64,000 bases of DNA from Lingula anatina. Its lineage: Eukaryota; Brachiopoda; Lingulata; Lingulida; Lingulidae. The stretch lies in the NCBI RefSeq assembly GCF_001039355.2, contig NW_019775473.1, positions 259,590-323,589 of the forward strand, read 5' to 3'. Shown here in pieces: positions 10,423 to 24,403 of this stretch. The notes under the pieces were generated by a model. The model was not told where the DNA came from and did not search any database. It saw only the letters and a list, made by a program, of their open reading frames with translations. The translations under genes and the position numbers were made by a program. How positions within the stretch are numbered: the first letter of the stretch is position 1; every line of letters starts with the position of its first letter.

Positions 10423-12440
10423 ATTTATTCTGCGTATACGTCCCTTCAGTCTGCAGGCCTATGTACTTGTGAAAAAAAGTCCGTACTTACACTGCGCTCT
10501 TGCCAATTACTGCAGTTAAACTCTTCGTTGGGGTTCTTCAAGTTAATAAATTTCAGCTGTGTAAATGACGACTTAAAAAGTAGACATAACACGAAGATGT
10601 AGTATTTTAAACATAAAACCTCACGCACTATTATTCTTTCACCTATGACGCCAGATGTGTAACCGGTGATAATGCGCACCTATATGGGCTTGCTGACTTT
10701 ATACTGCCAACATTAATGCCATTAAAAAGACTTAATGACAACGCACTCCAGTTTACTCCCCAATGGAATGTGCGTCACATGTGGTTTCAGAAACGTAACG
10801 TTATTCTCTTTCCTCTCGTAGTAGTTATAATCATTGGTTCACAGATACTGTTGATTTGTTAACTGTCTATTACGGTGTTTTCGCTCTGTATCTGCAATGT
10901 TCTTTCTTTTCTAGAATCAAACACGCAAGCTAAATTAAAAGCTCTCCGTGGTGAAGTCAACGTATCTTTCAAGTTAATTTGCATGTACCCGTCTATAATG
11001 TGACATATCGATCTACGTCATGTGCTCAGTTTTGTTTCGGGGCACATGCGTATCAAACCCCCAAATTAGTTAACTGAGCAATATGCGAAATCAAGTTCTC
11101 CTTTCCAAACACCTGAAGGCAAAATAAGGTCTGTGTATCTAAAAGTTTTTCTACAGCAGCAAGTGAAACGTGCGTGAAGGCGTTTTTCCCCTGATATAAT
11201 GTTGTCTTTTAAGTAGCGTGTTTGCGTAATTCCACTCTCCTGTTGCCTCAAGGAAAAAATATGGTGTGCTGTTTCCCAGGGCACTATCGTGATTAATTCA
11301 ATGCCCACTTCAATTGCAATGGCTGGGCGGTTCCACTTGCTGGTTGCTACAGGCAAAATGCGCCCTCTTTTTCTTATCATGCACCACTCTCTTAATGCTA
11401 CAATAGCAAAATTGTAATGTACTTATGTCTCATAAACATATACCGTTCACTGCCAAGTAGTGGATCCACCGAGGTTTTAAACGGAATGGTGCTGGCAATT
11501 ACAGGTAAATCGAAAACCACTCTTCTGTGCTGAGAAACGACCAAATGTGTACCGTGTAAGTAGTGGCGTTGAAAAATCAATCGTAGGTTGGTTGCCCCAA
11601 AACGGAATGCACCAGTCAAAAGCGAATCAGCAAATGTTCTAACAGTTCCGCTTTGGCAACAAACAATGACACAACTGTTTCTCGTTTCTCCGCAGTCTGA
11701 CTTTAAAATGAAACCAAATTCAGTTTATAAGCACTTCGTTAAAAGTGCGGCATCTCAGCGTGAACTGTGTTCTTGACACGGCAATACCCACTTAGTCATC
11801 GAACGATGTGCAATTATATGCTTTATAAAACTCTCAATCCCATTTGCGGCAATGGAAACCGCGCGGCTGCCCATTAATTTATTACCTTTGACGGTTTATG
11901 AATTAGACAAATAGAACGGCAACCGGCCATCGATATTAATAGGAAGTGTGCACTATCTTGTTGATTTGCGTCCCAAGTGGTAAAATGAATAAAGCAATAT
12001 GGTGATTTTCTGAGAAGCGCTGCGAGTGTCATTTGAAAAGAACCATCATGACAGCAACTGGGGTGTTCCGATGAGGTCAAATCCTTGCTATCAGCTCCAC
12101 CAAAAAATACCGAAGGCAATAAATGCTTTGAATCTCGAGTGGTCAATATCGAATGGTCAAAGCCCGAATCTAGATTGTCTTCCTTGGTTGAATTTGAGGT
12201 GAGATGCGGCTGGCTTATCGATAAGATTTTGGCTTCCGTTAATAGTCCATATGGCCCAAGGGTGAAAGACAGTGGTCTTGTGAAGTGCTGTATAGTTCTG
12301 GAAACTCCGTTAACAGAAACAAGCACCAGATGTACCTTTGATGAGAGATGCTGGAATCTGAAAGTAAACGATTTATAATCCATCAGTAAAATGATAAGTC
12401 ACGGAAAGGGGACATTGATATGTATTTTGTATATCTGGCT
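10423..12440. other. Upstream region of GPCR 1 and gene-free sequence
   Basis: No gene was recognised. Longer open frames at 11066-11380 and 11874-12383 on the minus strand (104 and 169 residues) have no recognisable domain, lack good splice context and overlap an equally open plus-strand frame. I treat them as chance. Confidence 0.45.
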
Positions 12441-12609
12441 CCAGTATCACAAAAAACCTAAGTCAGTTTCCTGGCCTAGTTGACTAGGATTTCGATCAGG
12501 GTGCTGTTACACTGCTCCTGATAGGTAAGGTGTGCCCATGTGACCATGTAACCTTGGTAATTAAGTTCTTAGGCAGGGAACCTGACTTAAGTTTTTTTGT
12601 GAAACCGGG
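12441..12609. mobile_element. MITE-like hairpin element with ~40-bp terminal inverted repeats
   Basis: The left end contains TATCACAAAAAACCTAAGTC and the right end is its inverted partner (GACTTAAGTTTTTTTGTGAAA). The arms extend about 40 bp with a few mismatches around a ~90-bp core without coding potential. The GTTTCACAAA-type end with TTAAGTC recurs at about 16096-16190. No clear target duplication was seen. Confidence 0.6.
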
Positions 12610-12699
12610 ACCAGATATTGTCAACGTATAACCACATTGAGATTTAAAACAGCGGAAACTGAAAGGGTGATCAGCCATCTATACAGTATACTGGGAAAG

Positions 12700-15400
12700 G
12701 CAAAAACGTGTTCATAAAAAAAGAGTTTTCAGTGAGTTTTCAAGGAGCGAATTTAAGCTGTCACCATCACTTCGCCGATGCTTCTTAGTTTTTCATCGGT
12801 GTATTGAATATTGGTTCCATAACCAACTTAACTGAAAGCTAAGAACCTATTATAAGATTTATCAAACACTTAAGCTGTTCACGTAACAAAATTAAATGTG
12901 GCTGTCCTACTAAATCCTACTAAATGTTATAAAACGACGAATATCCACTTAGGTGGCGTGGATATGTTACACAAATCGAATGCTATTAGGAATGCCATGG
13001 TTTTAGCGTTATGATGTTAGACCATGTTACTGACTAAGCTCACGGTAAAAAAAAGAACACGGTCGCCGCCATTGCATGATTGCACAGGCCTTTTCTGCGT
13101 GCTAGTGCTCTAAATGCAAAACCCCAATTCTTTAACTGAATAAACACGACAGTGAGCTCGTCCTCTTGAGACATTCGTGGTAATTAACCATCACACATAC
13201 AACAAAAACCGATACAATGAGAATGTCAACATATATTTGATTGTTTTCTTAGTTTTTCTGAGAAGAGGACAGGGTTGGGTAAAACTCCACTCACAGGTTG
13301 GCCCAGTTATGAATTATTAACATAACTGTTTCTTGAGAAGCTAGGCACTATTTTGATTCTTTTTTACTTTTTTAAAATTTACATGTTTGTATTCCATTAA
13401 GTGTAAGGGCATTAATGTCATTTGCCTGTCAATGAAAACGCCATAAGTCGATTCAGAGCACTGCGTTAAGTCTGGTGCAAATGGATATCTTTAAAAATAG
13501 ATGATAAACAGATGATAAACACATTTTCAACAAACATTAAGTGTTACCCTTTTTAAAGCCAGTTGCCATTAAAATTAAGTTTTCAACTGCACTCTAGTCA
13601 CAGTGATCAAACACTGGATGTACTGAAGAAAGAACAGAGTTCTGCACATGCCAAGACTGAACCAGAAGACCCTCATAGTATAAACAAACGCACCATGTGG
13701 AACTTACGCCTCCTGGACAGAAAATAAAAGCGATACTTAGAAGCGTTGTACCCAAGGAAACATAAGCAAGAAGTGTTCCATTTTTGGTTCCATTTCTAAT
13801 AAATAAACGCCTCCTTTGGTCCCGTCGGGGATGTTCCTCCCTTTTTAGCCCTAATCCTATTTACTAATCACGCAACTCTAGCGAGATACTATATATGCAC
13901 TTATTGCGTCAACTTGTCAATTTCATTGAATTTATTTAACACATAACCTAACGGCAATGATTTAAACCCCTGGCAGTCAGCGCTAAAATAACACCCCAAC
14001 CATGAGGTCCACCTTGCTGTGCCAGATACAAAAAGCGAACCCACAATGACATGCATCCAAGCGGAATGACAGATTCGTCCACCGACTCCTCCCAAACATC
14101 AATGGGGGGGGGGGGGGGGGCCACAAATTGTGGTCAACAGAAGAATGTGCTTTAAATACCCCAAATTGCACTGTCTTCTAAAAAAACAACGATGATAATA
14201 ACATGCACTGTCTGGGATTCATCCCTCATCTTAATACCCTGGTTGAACCAGTTGGCACTGTCTGTGTGAGAATGAGATCAACCCTCCCCAGAGATGCCGC
14301 CACCAAAGGTCATCGTACATCATTAAGCGGTCCATCAGCGAATAAGCCTGATTACTCCCCATGGACGCCTCCCGTCCTGCGTAACTAGGCCTAATCGAAG
14401 CATTCTAGTGAAAGCCATAGGGGCGGACACCTTGCTGGCATAATTACGCAGGTTCTCAGCAACGCTGAATTTACTTGCCGCCGTGCAGGGCTGTGTTCCT
14501 TTAATTTTTTCGGTTTTTTTAGCATGCCTCATTGCATTTGTTCCACAGTTATAACTAAATAGCTAGCTAACTAGTTTGATCGATCGATATAATCAAACCT
14601 CACTCATACTGTAAATACATACTAGTAAAAACAGCACCGTCAGAGCAAGACCAACAAAATCATAAAGCTACGTCACCGTAACATCCCATTAATGTTTGAC
14701 GCAACTTACCGCTTTACTGCGCTTCATACAAGCCACTGCTCGACCCTTAGAAACGTTTCTTCCTCGTTCTGTTTGGGCTTCTATTCGAGAATAAGAAATC
14801 CTCCAGTGCTAAGCTGTTACAGACCAGCCTTTATTTTGCCGTGTGCAGTTTAACAGCGAATTATGAATACTGACCCAGGTCAGAAACAAATCGATCAATG
14901 TTTACGCTGGGCGAAATCAGGGTGTGAACATTCCGGTTTGTCATACTCATGTTCTCATGTACACACGCTATAAAATATGGGCTCAGTTTGTAACCGTGGT
15001 GTGTTCCCATCCTCCCGTTATGACTGTGCTTATTTATATGCCTGTGTGTATTAAACAAAACTGTTAGTGTTTCAACGGCCTTGTTATAAACTTTAATAAC
15101 CCGGAACTCTCACCTCACGCCTGCGTCCTTTCCGATTGCACTGGAAGCGTGTGTAGTTATCCGCCTCCTCTGCGGGATGCCTAATTATTTAATCCAATTA
15201 GGTCTGTCCGGATCAGGATCTCCGGTGAAGTCAAGCGTTCACTTCCTCGTTCCCTCACACCCTCTGAAATCGTAACAAAATGGAGCTATGAGTAAAAAAA
15301 CAATAAATAATCAGCATCCGTTTGAGGACAAGTAGCCCGACTTGGGCCCTTTTTACATCAAACGGTGGCTTATGCATTGGTTATACAGTTGAGCCAGTGT
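12700..15400. other. Gene-free stretch
   Basis: AT-rich sequence with an 18-bp poly-G run at about 14103-14120 and only short unrecognised open frames. Nothing else was supported. Confidence 0.5.
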
Positions 15401-15408
15401 AAAAGGTA

Positions 15409-15527
15409 GGTAGTCCTAGGAACGGAAGTACAGTTTAGGGTTAGATCAAGTACTGGGGTTAGTATATGGGACGAATGCCTCCTGTTGAAGTAATGGTGAA
15501 ACGGACTGCGGTTCCTAGCGGAATACC
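15409..15527 (-). mobile_element. Short inverted-repeat element (GGTAGTCCTAGGAAC ends), copy 1
   Basis: This 119-bp segment begins GGTAGTCCTAGGAAC and ends with an inverted partner (GTTCCTAGCGGAATACC). Read on the minus strand it is clearly similar to 27585-27721, sharing CTAGGAACCG, CGTCCCAT.TACTAAC and CTAACCCTAA.CTGTACTT in the same order. No coding capacity. Confidence 0.55.
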
Positions 15528-15546
15528 ATATTCCTCTCGCGCCGGT

Positions 15547-15685
15547 GTCATGTACCAGAAAGTCCCCCATGACAGAGTCCACTTCCCATTCATTTGCACA
15601 GGTGAGCCTCGCCCTAGATTTTGATCTACTTAGGTTAAACTAACCCTAACCATTGTAACTATATGTAGGGCGGACTTTCTGTCAC
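15547..15685 (+). mobile_element. Short repeat element (TACCAGAAAGTCC end), copy 1
   Basis: Bounded by the 10-bp inverted pair CAGAAAGTCC (15556-15565) and GGACTTTCTG (15672-15681). It is diverged but collinear with 39381-39550, sharing ATGTACCAGA, GTCCCCC, ATTCATTTG, GATTTTGA and TAACCCTAACC in order. Non-coding. Confidence 0.5.
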
Positions 15686-16089
15686 AAGGACCCTCAGTTT
15701 CGTGACACTGGCACACTTTGACACGTCCTGACATGTAATGACCGAAGGGTTTTTACTCGCTATAAAAAAGTCATTTTTTAGCGGAAGTGGATTAAATTGC
15801 CTTGTCGAACAAAGGAGTACGCTTAGGTGACTCTCTTACGTGATATAGTCAGATAATTAAATTGTTGAACTTTCAAAGTGCACCGGTACAGACTGCATCA
15901 CTAAAGTATATCGGTCGAGGTGAAAAGAGCCTTATATTATTGTGTCATGCAAATACCGAAAAAAAGGGAGTGATGGAAAAATAAAAACATGCATGTGGTA
16001 CGTATTCGCACGAGAAAGGCTAAGGTCACCATTTAAAGTATAAGTTTCCTGAGGCACAATTAAAAGACCAGAAAACAAGGTAAGCTACC

Positions 16090-16190
16090 CTTTAGATACC
16101 TTGTGAAACGCAACATACTTGCTTAACTTCCTAGCACTCTTGCTAAGACCGACTTTTGACTTAAGTCGTCTTTTGAAACAGGCCCATGGG
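16090..16190. mobile_element. Fragment of a GTTTCA/TTAAGTC-type MITE
   Basis: Ends in CCTTGTGAAACGC on the left and TTTTGAAACAGGCCC on the right, in inverted orientation, with GACTTAAGTC just inside the right end. It resembles the arms of the 12441-12609 element. No coding potential. Confidence 0.4.
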
Positions 16191-16767
16191 TTTATTCAAA
16201 TTGACATGATACCATCTTTAAAAAAATCTCCCATTAAACGTATTATTCAACACGGTAAGCTTGGTTCAGACACATCGATTTACCAATAAGGCACATCGAT
16301 TGATGATCCTCATTGCGCAAATGATAACTGTATATTTCGTAATGTACACTCTATATACGTCCACTATAATTAATATTTAAAAGAGACAACACCAATGATG
16401 TATTGACATTGCAATAAAGTGCAGTTTCATTACTTAGGCACATTAATAAATAAATTAATAGAGGTCCAAAAGCAATTAGCTAAAGTAAATAATTAGATCT
16501 GGTTACTTTGACAAACCATATCAATTAACAAATATAACTAAAATCAATGTCATCGTAATCCGCTGGTAGTTCACAGATATGCTGACAGGATGCTTAGATA
16601 TCAAGCTTGAGCCACGGGACTTGTCTGATTCCAGTTCTTTGGTAATCCAATAAACTGCTAGCTTAGGGATCTGGCAAAGGACTCACGTCGCTCTTAATCA
16701 TTTTACTGAGAAAAACCTTTAACCATTAAAGAACCCCGTTCCAATTTTCACCGTATTTTACGGGAAC

Positions 16768-16818
<51 letters not shown>
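16768..16818. repeat. (TTA)n microsatellite
   Basis: About 17 uninterrupted TTA units. Confidence 0.95.
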
Positions 16819-16819
<1 letters not shown>

Positions 16820-19800
16820 AAGGACACCCATTCTTGTGAAAATACTTATTAATATGGCTGCTTAATTGTTAAGATGACCTGTGATGACACTGGAATTATT
16901 CTGTAAAAACAGTTTGATTACCATCGACAAGATTATAATTATGATACTGGACATGCGAATGTTATGATGTTAGACCAATGTAAAATTCTCATTTCTGCGT
17001 GATAGACTATAAATTTGTTTTAAAGCATTAGGTCCATGGTTCAAATTAACTTTCGGCTATAGTCATTAAGTCCGCCATTAGACCGCTTTTTATCGTTGAT
17101 AGAATAATACAGACGCAGAGAGAAATTTAGCTTAGTTTTCTTTCACCTGGCACTAAATAGTTTCGCATGACTTGTAATCATTTTGCAAACACACATCAAA
17201 TAAAACGAGCGAAATGCTATCCAGTGTTTTATAATTGAATTTGTATTCTTTGGAGGGTAATGGTACATGTATTAAAAACGGGCAGATTGGTGATCTGTCT
17301 GCTTTTTTTTCTCAGCAGCACCCGGGAGGTTTCTTCGGTAGCAATCCAATTTAAGATTCTTGCATCAGGATAAAGCTGAGAATCCCCAAGTATTTTTTTT
17401 TCAGTTTAATTATACCACGGCACTAACGTGTTTTTGATCCGTATGCGTAATGCATCCCTAAGAATCCCTTACAACGACAAGTCACTTTAAAAGTCAAATT
17501 GGAAATCACACATCGTTCTTGCAATCCAAAAGACAGTTTCTCGGTATATGCCACCCAAAAGATCAAATCACACTTATAACATGACGGGATGACCGGACAG
17601 ACAAGTAGGTTTAGGTTAGACTTCAAAGACCGTGACCCTAAACCCGATTTGCACAGACCAATTCCTCTAAAACGAAATTCATTTCTGTTGGGAAAACTAA
17701 TAATGCCAACGAATGGACATCAAGAAGACAGCAACCGAGCAAAGAATCTTGACGTGCGTCTTTCAGATCATTTGACTTTAATACCAATTCCAATGTATTA
17801 TTCATAAAGCTTGTCATACCTTCTGATCTAATACAAAGCTGTACACACTGATGTCCTCGTTTTGGCCTTAAGTTCAACGTGGAAACACAGAGCAAGTTGA
17901 ACAGATTTCACGTCAATATTATATAATTGAGTGCAAGTGAGCCAAGCGCGTGTGCAGTTTTACTTTCACAGTGTAAACGTTGTGGTTACTAGTCCATAAA
18001 ACAGATGATCCCTGACCCCAATTCAAACAAGCGCCATACCGATCAGAATTTTTAACCTTTAAGGTCAACCATATATCAAATATTCAAAAAAAAACTTTAA
18101 CAATCCTCTCACATATTGCCAATATTTATGCCAATTCTGAGCAACTGATGGCAAAACGTAGAGGGCACTAAATCCAGGCTGCTTCAAAAAAAATGTGAAT
18201 TCAAATAGTTTTTTAAAACAGCCATTCGATATCCTTAATGACGGTATAAGTCACAACAGTAATCATTTGTCACAGCATCCTCATGTTTATTTGACTGCAT
18301 GACCTTAACGCGGGGTTAAAAGATACACAATGGATTAAAAACAAACCGTTGTCCACGTGAAGTTCAATACATAATTAAAAGAAACGTAAAGAACGAAGAA
18401 GCATAGATATACCAACAGTGGACGCCATCGTATCAGGACACGTCAAACAGCTTCTCTTTACTATGATTTTGATAGAAATATCAACGAAACCTGTGTCCAA
18501 CTGAACAAGAGCCCAGGCGGCCAACGATTTGAATGTTGTATCGTACATTGAGCCCGTTTCTGTGGCTGTTTACAAAGTAAAATGCAATTCAAATACCAAC
18601 GTTGCCGTAAAATAGTGTGAAATGCATTAGCATCCAGTGGCGGTATTTTGAAAATCTACAAATATATCCACAGGGTTGAATGCATAAATGAATAAAAGCA
18701 GACCTAGTGTAACCCAAGGGATACACTAACGTTTCATTGAAGATCCAGACATTTACTAAACACGGGGTATGAGGTAGAGTTCGGTTCTTAAACAGCTATG
18801 CACCAAGAGACAGAATTTGTTTTTTCACCAAAGGAAAATGTTGAGATCAGAGGACATGCACGGAAACTGCGCCCCCCTGCCCCCCCCCCCCAGCCCACCC
18901 CACGGATAAGTCTCCGCGTTATTCGTATCGCTGGTCAATCTTGCAATCGTCATTTGTAGCCTGGTTCAATACAAATTTACGTTATAAATTGGGGAGACCC
19001 TATGGTCCATAATCAGGAATGACTTTGCCAATAGATAAAAATCTCCGATATGGTCAGTAATGTTTCACTCTCTCTAATACAGACCAAATGTGATAGTGAT
19101 AGTAGTCCTTTTTTCTTCTATCAACCGGATTTTTTTTCAACTAAATACAAAGTTCTAATGCAATGTCACTACTGTAAAATGGGATTCGATCTACTAAGGT
19201 ACAGAGTAAAGTGGACACATTCAACGGCTTAGTGAATACGCTAATGGACGCTGTCACAGTACTTGACGCTATCAAGGCTTACTTTCATCTTGGGAGTACC
19301 TCATCAGATCGATTTGCCACTGAACTCTTCAGAGGCAGATAGCGTGAACATTAGATAAAACTGTGTGATAGCCTAATGCTTGGCATCCATCCCTCGATAA
19401 AGCTGCATAGCACACATGAGGTTAAACTTGATTTGATCAAGTTAATGATATAGATACCTAGATAAGGTTCAATTTGGTCAATTCTGGTGATGGACCAACA
19501 AAAGAACAACTGACAAAGAAACACTTGCGCTCGAAACATATACATTGTGCAGTTAGTTCTGATGGAATTTTCAGGTCATATTCAAGCTTCGGTACGTGGC
19601 GCAAATAGAAAAATTTCGACATATAAGTGTATTGTCACTTATTAATTTTTATACAAGTGCAATACTGATGCACGTGTACTTTATTCTATACTCTAGAGTA
19701 TCAATATTGTATGCACATAATGAGTTTTTTTAGCCCAGTTAAAGCACTGGGTACCAATTTGCCCTACGTATACATGAACTGCTATTCCTAATGGATTTGC

Positions 19801-22440
19801 CAAATAGCAAACTGCAAACATTGCCGTGATTCTGAAGCAAACTGGTAACATTCCTTACCTGCGAGTCTTCGCTGGTATCTTTTTCTGTGTATTTAACAGT
19901 TGACTCCTGCCATGCATTTCAGATAACCCTTAGTAAATGACAAGGAGAATCAATTTTTGACGAGTCGGCATTCAAATCTAAAATTGTTGCTTTTTTTCCC
20001 AGTTTCATTAAAGCCATTGGAACAGTTGATTCTTCGTCACTGTAGTCCATCAAATCTCTTCCAAATAACATGCATGGTTTGGAATTCATTTTCTATCCAG
20101 CACAATATGCATTAGTAACAGCAACTACCATCATACGTTGTGGCTAGTGACAAATGTAGCTCTTTTGTTTGTATAAGAATGCACAAATTTGCCATATCCG
20201 CAATCTGAATAAATCCAGACAATTAGACTGTAGATTGTCCTACTCGATTAGTATGCGTATCCTACTCACAGGAGAACCTGATCGCTTAATTGTAATCCCT
20301 TTGTCGTAAAACGAGGAAATATGAGATAGATGCAAGGTCAATTTCCGGCACATACGCGGAAAAAAGTCTGATGAAGCTGTGCAGTTCTAAAATTACTTAA
20401 CCATGTTAACAGATAAAAAAGAAAGGTGATTTCCAATAAAGATATTGATATGGCAAAAGGAAAGATACTGTTGTGAGCTTTCTTTTTGGTGTTGGTGTTG
20501 TGACCCTTACACGCTTCCATAAGATACCCATGTGAGATGTCTTGCAAACAGGCCAAACCTGAGACTAAAAATCCAAACATTAAATCTTAAAATACGAAAA
20601 AGATACGGTATTTGTTTATAGTACCGCCAACATTCAACGTACTGATGCGTTTTGCGGACATCATGATGCAACTCGATGAAAAGAAAACAGACATAATATC
20701 TCCTCTTGCAGAAATTAGTTTCACTTCTTGCACACTTTTACCTTAGTTTCACGTTTTTAGACGGAGTAGGGTACATTTACCTCATAATTGATGCTTTGCT
20801 TATAAGATATCCTAATTAAAACTTCATCGTATGATAAAAGGTGTAACTAGTGTAGTCTATCATAGCAGTTCAATATAAAGCATTTTTGGTTAAGGCACAC
20901 GCTTTCTTTAGGCAATATAAACAGCAGAAGCAGATTTCGTACCTCGGAGAATTACCAATTATTTGAAATTATATCATTACAATTACCAGTAAGATAAGGA
21001 TAGTGCAAGGGACCACCCGGAGATAATTTCACTTAACCTATCACCCCAAGGAGAAATGCAGTACCTTTGGGTTGAAAAACAACGATTACTTACCATAAAG
21101 CTACCTCAGTAATTCGTCTACCATATATAATATACACTAGATGCTACTGTTTATATCGCGGAGATACAGTTATCATCACAAGTGTCTTAACATTTTTACC
21201 GTTAATGTACGAAAAGGAGCGTTCGTAAACACCCCGCAGCTTCCCAGATGTGGGCCAGGGTAGAGTTCCAAGATGTTTTGTGCGCGTTCACTAATCTTGG
21301 TAACATAGGTCCATCATATTTAGTACTACGTGAAGACTTATTGCAGTATTCCAACCAAACAAAGGCGGTTTTGGGCCGCGGTATCCAAGTCGCAAAAATC
21401 CTTCTTAACAATATAGATACATAGTGCAGTAGTTTCGTTTTTCTTCAGTCATTGCATTGCTTACGCCCTCCGAGGGGACGGGAAATGATATATTTCTCCG
21501 GTATTTTCAGTCCTATCAAATATGTCGTCGTTGGTTCTTCCAGAAAGTATCTTATTTTATGTATTTTTTTGCCATCGTTTAGGTACAATATACGCCTTGC
21601 ATATCTGACTGCAAAACAGAGGGGAACTATAACACGGCCGTGATGTTAGTATGTCAAAATTATATTAGATAATACAGTACATTAGAAAATAAATTGAAGT
21701 ACATTAATACAGTGATGGATAATGTAAGAATTGGTTACTTTTTTTTCTGCGTCATATAACTTCTTCGTAATGGACCAGTGAAAATACACAGTGTAGCTTC
21801 AGATAATAAAATTGGCTAAAACCTACCCCTGTGAGAAATCTCCATTCTGGCACGTCGTTTTCCCCAGATTAGTTAGTTCACACTTCCCCTCCCCCTGTTT
21901 TTACACCCGTTACTCGATGCTTATTTACAGGGGTGTGAAAAGCATCTAGCTTTTCGAAACACTAAATCAAAAGTGATTAAAAGCCTAAAATCAATAGGGA
22001 ATGAGTTAGCTTGACATAATACACATGGACCTGAGCGTTTGTTTGATTTTTTAAGTCAACTATTTTATATAGGCTATTTGAGTACAATAATTCATTAATG
22101 ATCAAGTGTCTCTCTGAATTTTATTTTTTTCCATTTAGGGAGGGGTGGGTTCACAGTGTTCATTTGCTTCTTTGTCTGGTTGCAATTATATAATACAAAC
22201 AGTAGAAAAATTCCCATCTTTACAATCAATACACTGCCTGCTGTATTGTTTGGATCCCTAGCGGTCCTGACGGACGTCCGACAAATTAAATACGTTCTCT
22301 TTGGGTTTGGTACACAAACAGAGATAACTATTCAGCAAGAACTGTATACCAGCCTCTTCAGGTTGGACTGCCATAATACTGTCATCTGTTTTGAAATAAT
22401 GGAAAATACAGAGCAAGTTTTCATATTCAAATGTGGCAGT
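16820..22440. other. Gene-free stretch of about 5.6 kb
   Basis: Only short AT-rich open frames without recognisable domains or convincing splice sites, plus a poly-C tract near 18880. I see no gene here. Confidence 0.5.
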
Positions 22441-22442
22441 AA

Positions 22443-22681
22443 GGCTTCGTTCACATGCAATGTCTATTTTCTAAATTCTATTTTCTATTTGCGGTATGTC
22501 TTATGATCACGGTCTGTGCCCTGAATATCCCGCGGCGTAATTACTGGCAGCGCGAGCCAGTTACTATAAGTTACTATAAGTAATTACGCGGCGGGATGTT
22601 CAGGGCACAGACCGTGATCATAAGACATACCGCAAATAGAAAATAGAATTTAGAAAATAGACATTGCATGTGAACGAAGCC
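22443..22681. mobile_element. Near-perfect foldback MITE with TAA target duplication (PIF/Harbinger-type)
   Basis: Two ~100-bp arms are almost exact inverted copies. The left arm starts GGCTTCGTTCACATGCAATG at 22443 and its complement ends at 22681, around a ~35-bp centre with a doubled TTACTATAAG. The trinucleotide TAA lies immediately outside both ends (22440-22442 and 22682-22684, allowing for the shared T/A), matching the 3-bp TWA duplications and GG-starting termini of PIF/Harbinger elements. The open frame at 22156-22506 runs into the left arm and is not a gene. Confidence 0.8.
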
Positions 22682-22699
22682 TAAGACAATGTTATCCAA

Positions 22700-24395
22700 T
22701 CATTACAAGACCAAATCAACCCATTACCTTGAAACAAAATATCCAATATATCCGATACAGAGGACGGAATGATGAAGCACTAGTATATTCCACCCTTGTA
22801 CAAAGCAAATATTGCAATGATAAACCATTGTTAGTCCTATTCACATTTTCAATATCGGTGTGTTTATCGATAAAAAAAAAAAAACATTAAAATTGTAATC
22901 TTTGTAATGGCAGTAGACTGCGGATATTTTTTAAATGCACCGAATGGATGGATATTGTTATGTAAAGAGTGTCACGTCATTATTTCAGCCAGTGCCATAT
23001 AGGCCTAACTATCATTACGACAAAAATTGCTTTGCACGATGCCTTTTGATTAGCTTATTTTTATATCCGTTCATTCATTCACAAATTCATCACACATTCA
23101 TTTATCCATTCATTAATTTACTGTATTTATCTAGATACGTAGTTTTTTTCTATCTGAAAAACTTACCCCTTTAGAAGTTAGACCAGTGTAAAAGATAGGG
23201 CAAGTCACCTTTTCCAGTGATCTCGAAAGAGCTCTACACTATGGTGTTCGATGGACGTACGTTAACAGAGTATTAAAATTGTGTTTGATAAGATCCACTT
23301 ATTAAATGAGTTTCGTTAGTTAATGTCACGACGACCCGTTGCATCGGTTAACTTTCGATGGCGACACCCGCACCATAACTTTCGTTACCGGACATGACAA
23401 CAGCTTCACTGCCAGACAAAGCCCTATTGTATCGGATTCATCATTTGGAAACCAAAACGTAGAACGCATTCGATATACTGAACATTTTTATATTATCACG
23501 TAATTTCCAATCTCGTGAAAGAGTAACGTCACTTCAGTTGAGAAGTTTGTTTTCTATGTACACTCAAGCCTCAGTAAAACGATCCTTGAAACTGATTTCA
23601 ACCAAGTCTAACAGTCTGTAGGTGATTGCACAGACTCTCCGTCACGTTATAACATTTACAGTTTTATCTCAAACAATGTTACAAACACGTCTTATAAATA
23701 CGAAACATTGGTTCGAATGGCGTAAAAAGACACTAAATCGATGCAATTAGTGCCAGATTCTGGCGGCGGTTGCGGATTATTTCTTTTGCAAATAAAATCC
23801 ACACACGACTTCGCTATGAATTTTGACATACATTAACGAGTACGGCCGGTGCTTTCTCAATGTCTGAAAAACCAGATGCTTTTATTGTCTTATGATAGTG
23901 TTTGCTTAAAAAATACGATGCAACTGCAGTGAGACCAGATAAGGATACGTAATACCTAGCATCGCGGTATATGCAGATAGTGTAATGGGATTTGAACGAA
24001 CAGAAGTGAAATAAAAGAAACTCTCCAGAAAGGCTGTTGACAGCAGGATCACTCTGGGAACCAGAACATAGAACAAATCTCGTTACTTCTTGTCTCTCAA
24101 TATAGATCGGTTACCGACGTACCATACAGCCAAACGATTTAATTAAGCACTATGGGATGCAATGAGAACCTTAAGGATTTAGGGAAATGATTTAATTGCG
24201 CGACTGTCTCCAATCATCAGTAATCGTCGGTCGGACATGTTTGCCTTTCAAATTATTTTTCACAAAACTAGATACGTCTGATAATTTTGGGTCACATTAA
24301 GATTAAAGCCTTTGTTTTTATTATAAAGAAAGCTGCGCGGGGGGTGTGTGTGTGTGTGTGTGTGCTTATTTTACAATGTCGCCAGAGTATGCTAG
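22700..24395. other. Gene-free stretch
   Basis: AT-rich with a poly-A run near 22870 and a TG microsatellite at about 24342-24364. No exon was recognised. Confidence 0.5.
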
Positions 24396-24403
24396 AACCA
24401 TAG

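Noticed and set aside
11874..12383. 169-codon minus-strand open frame
   Set aside because: No recognisable domain, an opposing 97-codon frame on the other strand, and no supporting signals; likely chance.
22156..22506. 116-codon open frame
   Set aside because: Its 3' part is the left arm of the foldback MITE and the rest has no domain or splice signals.
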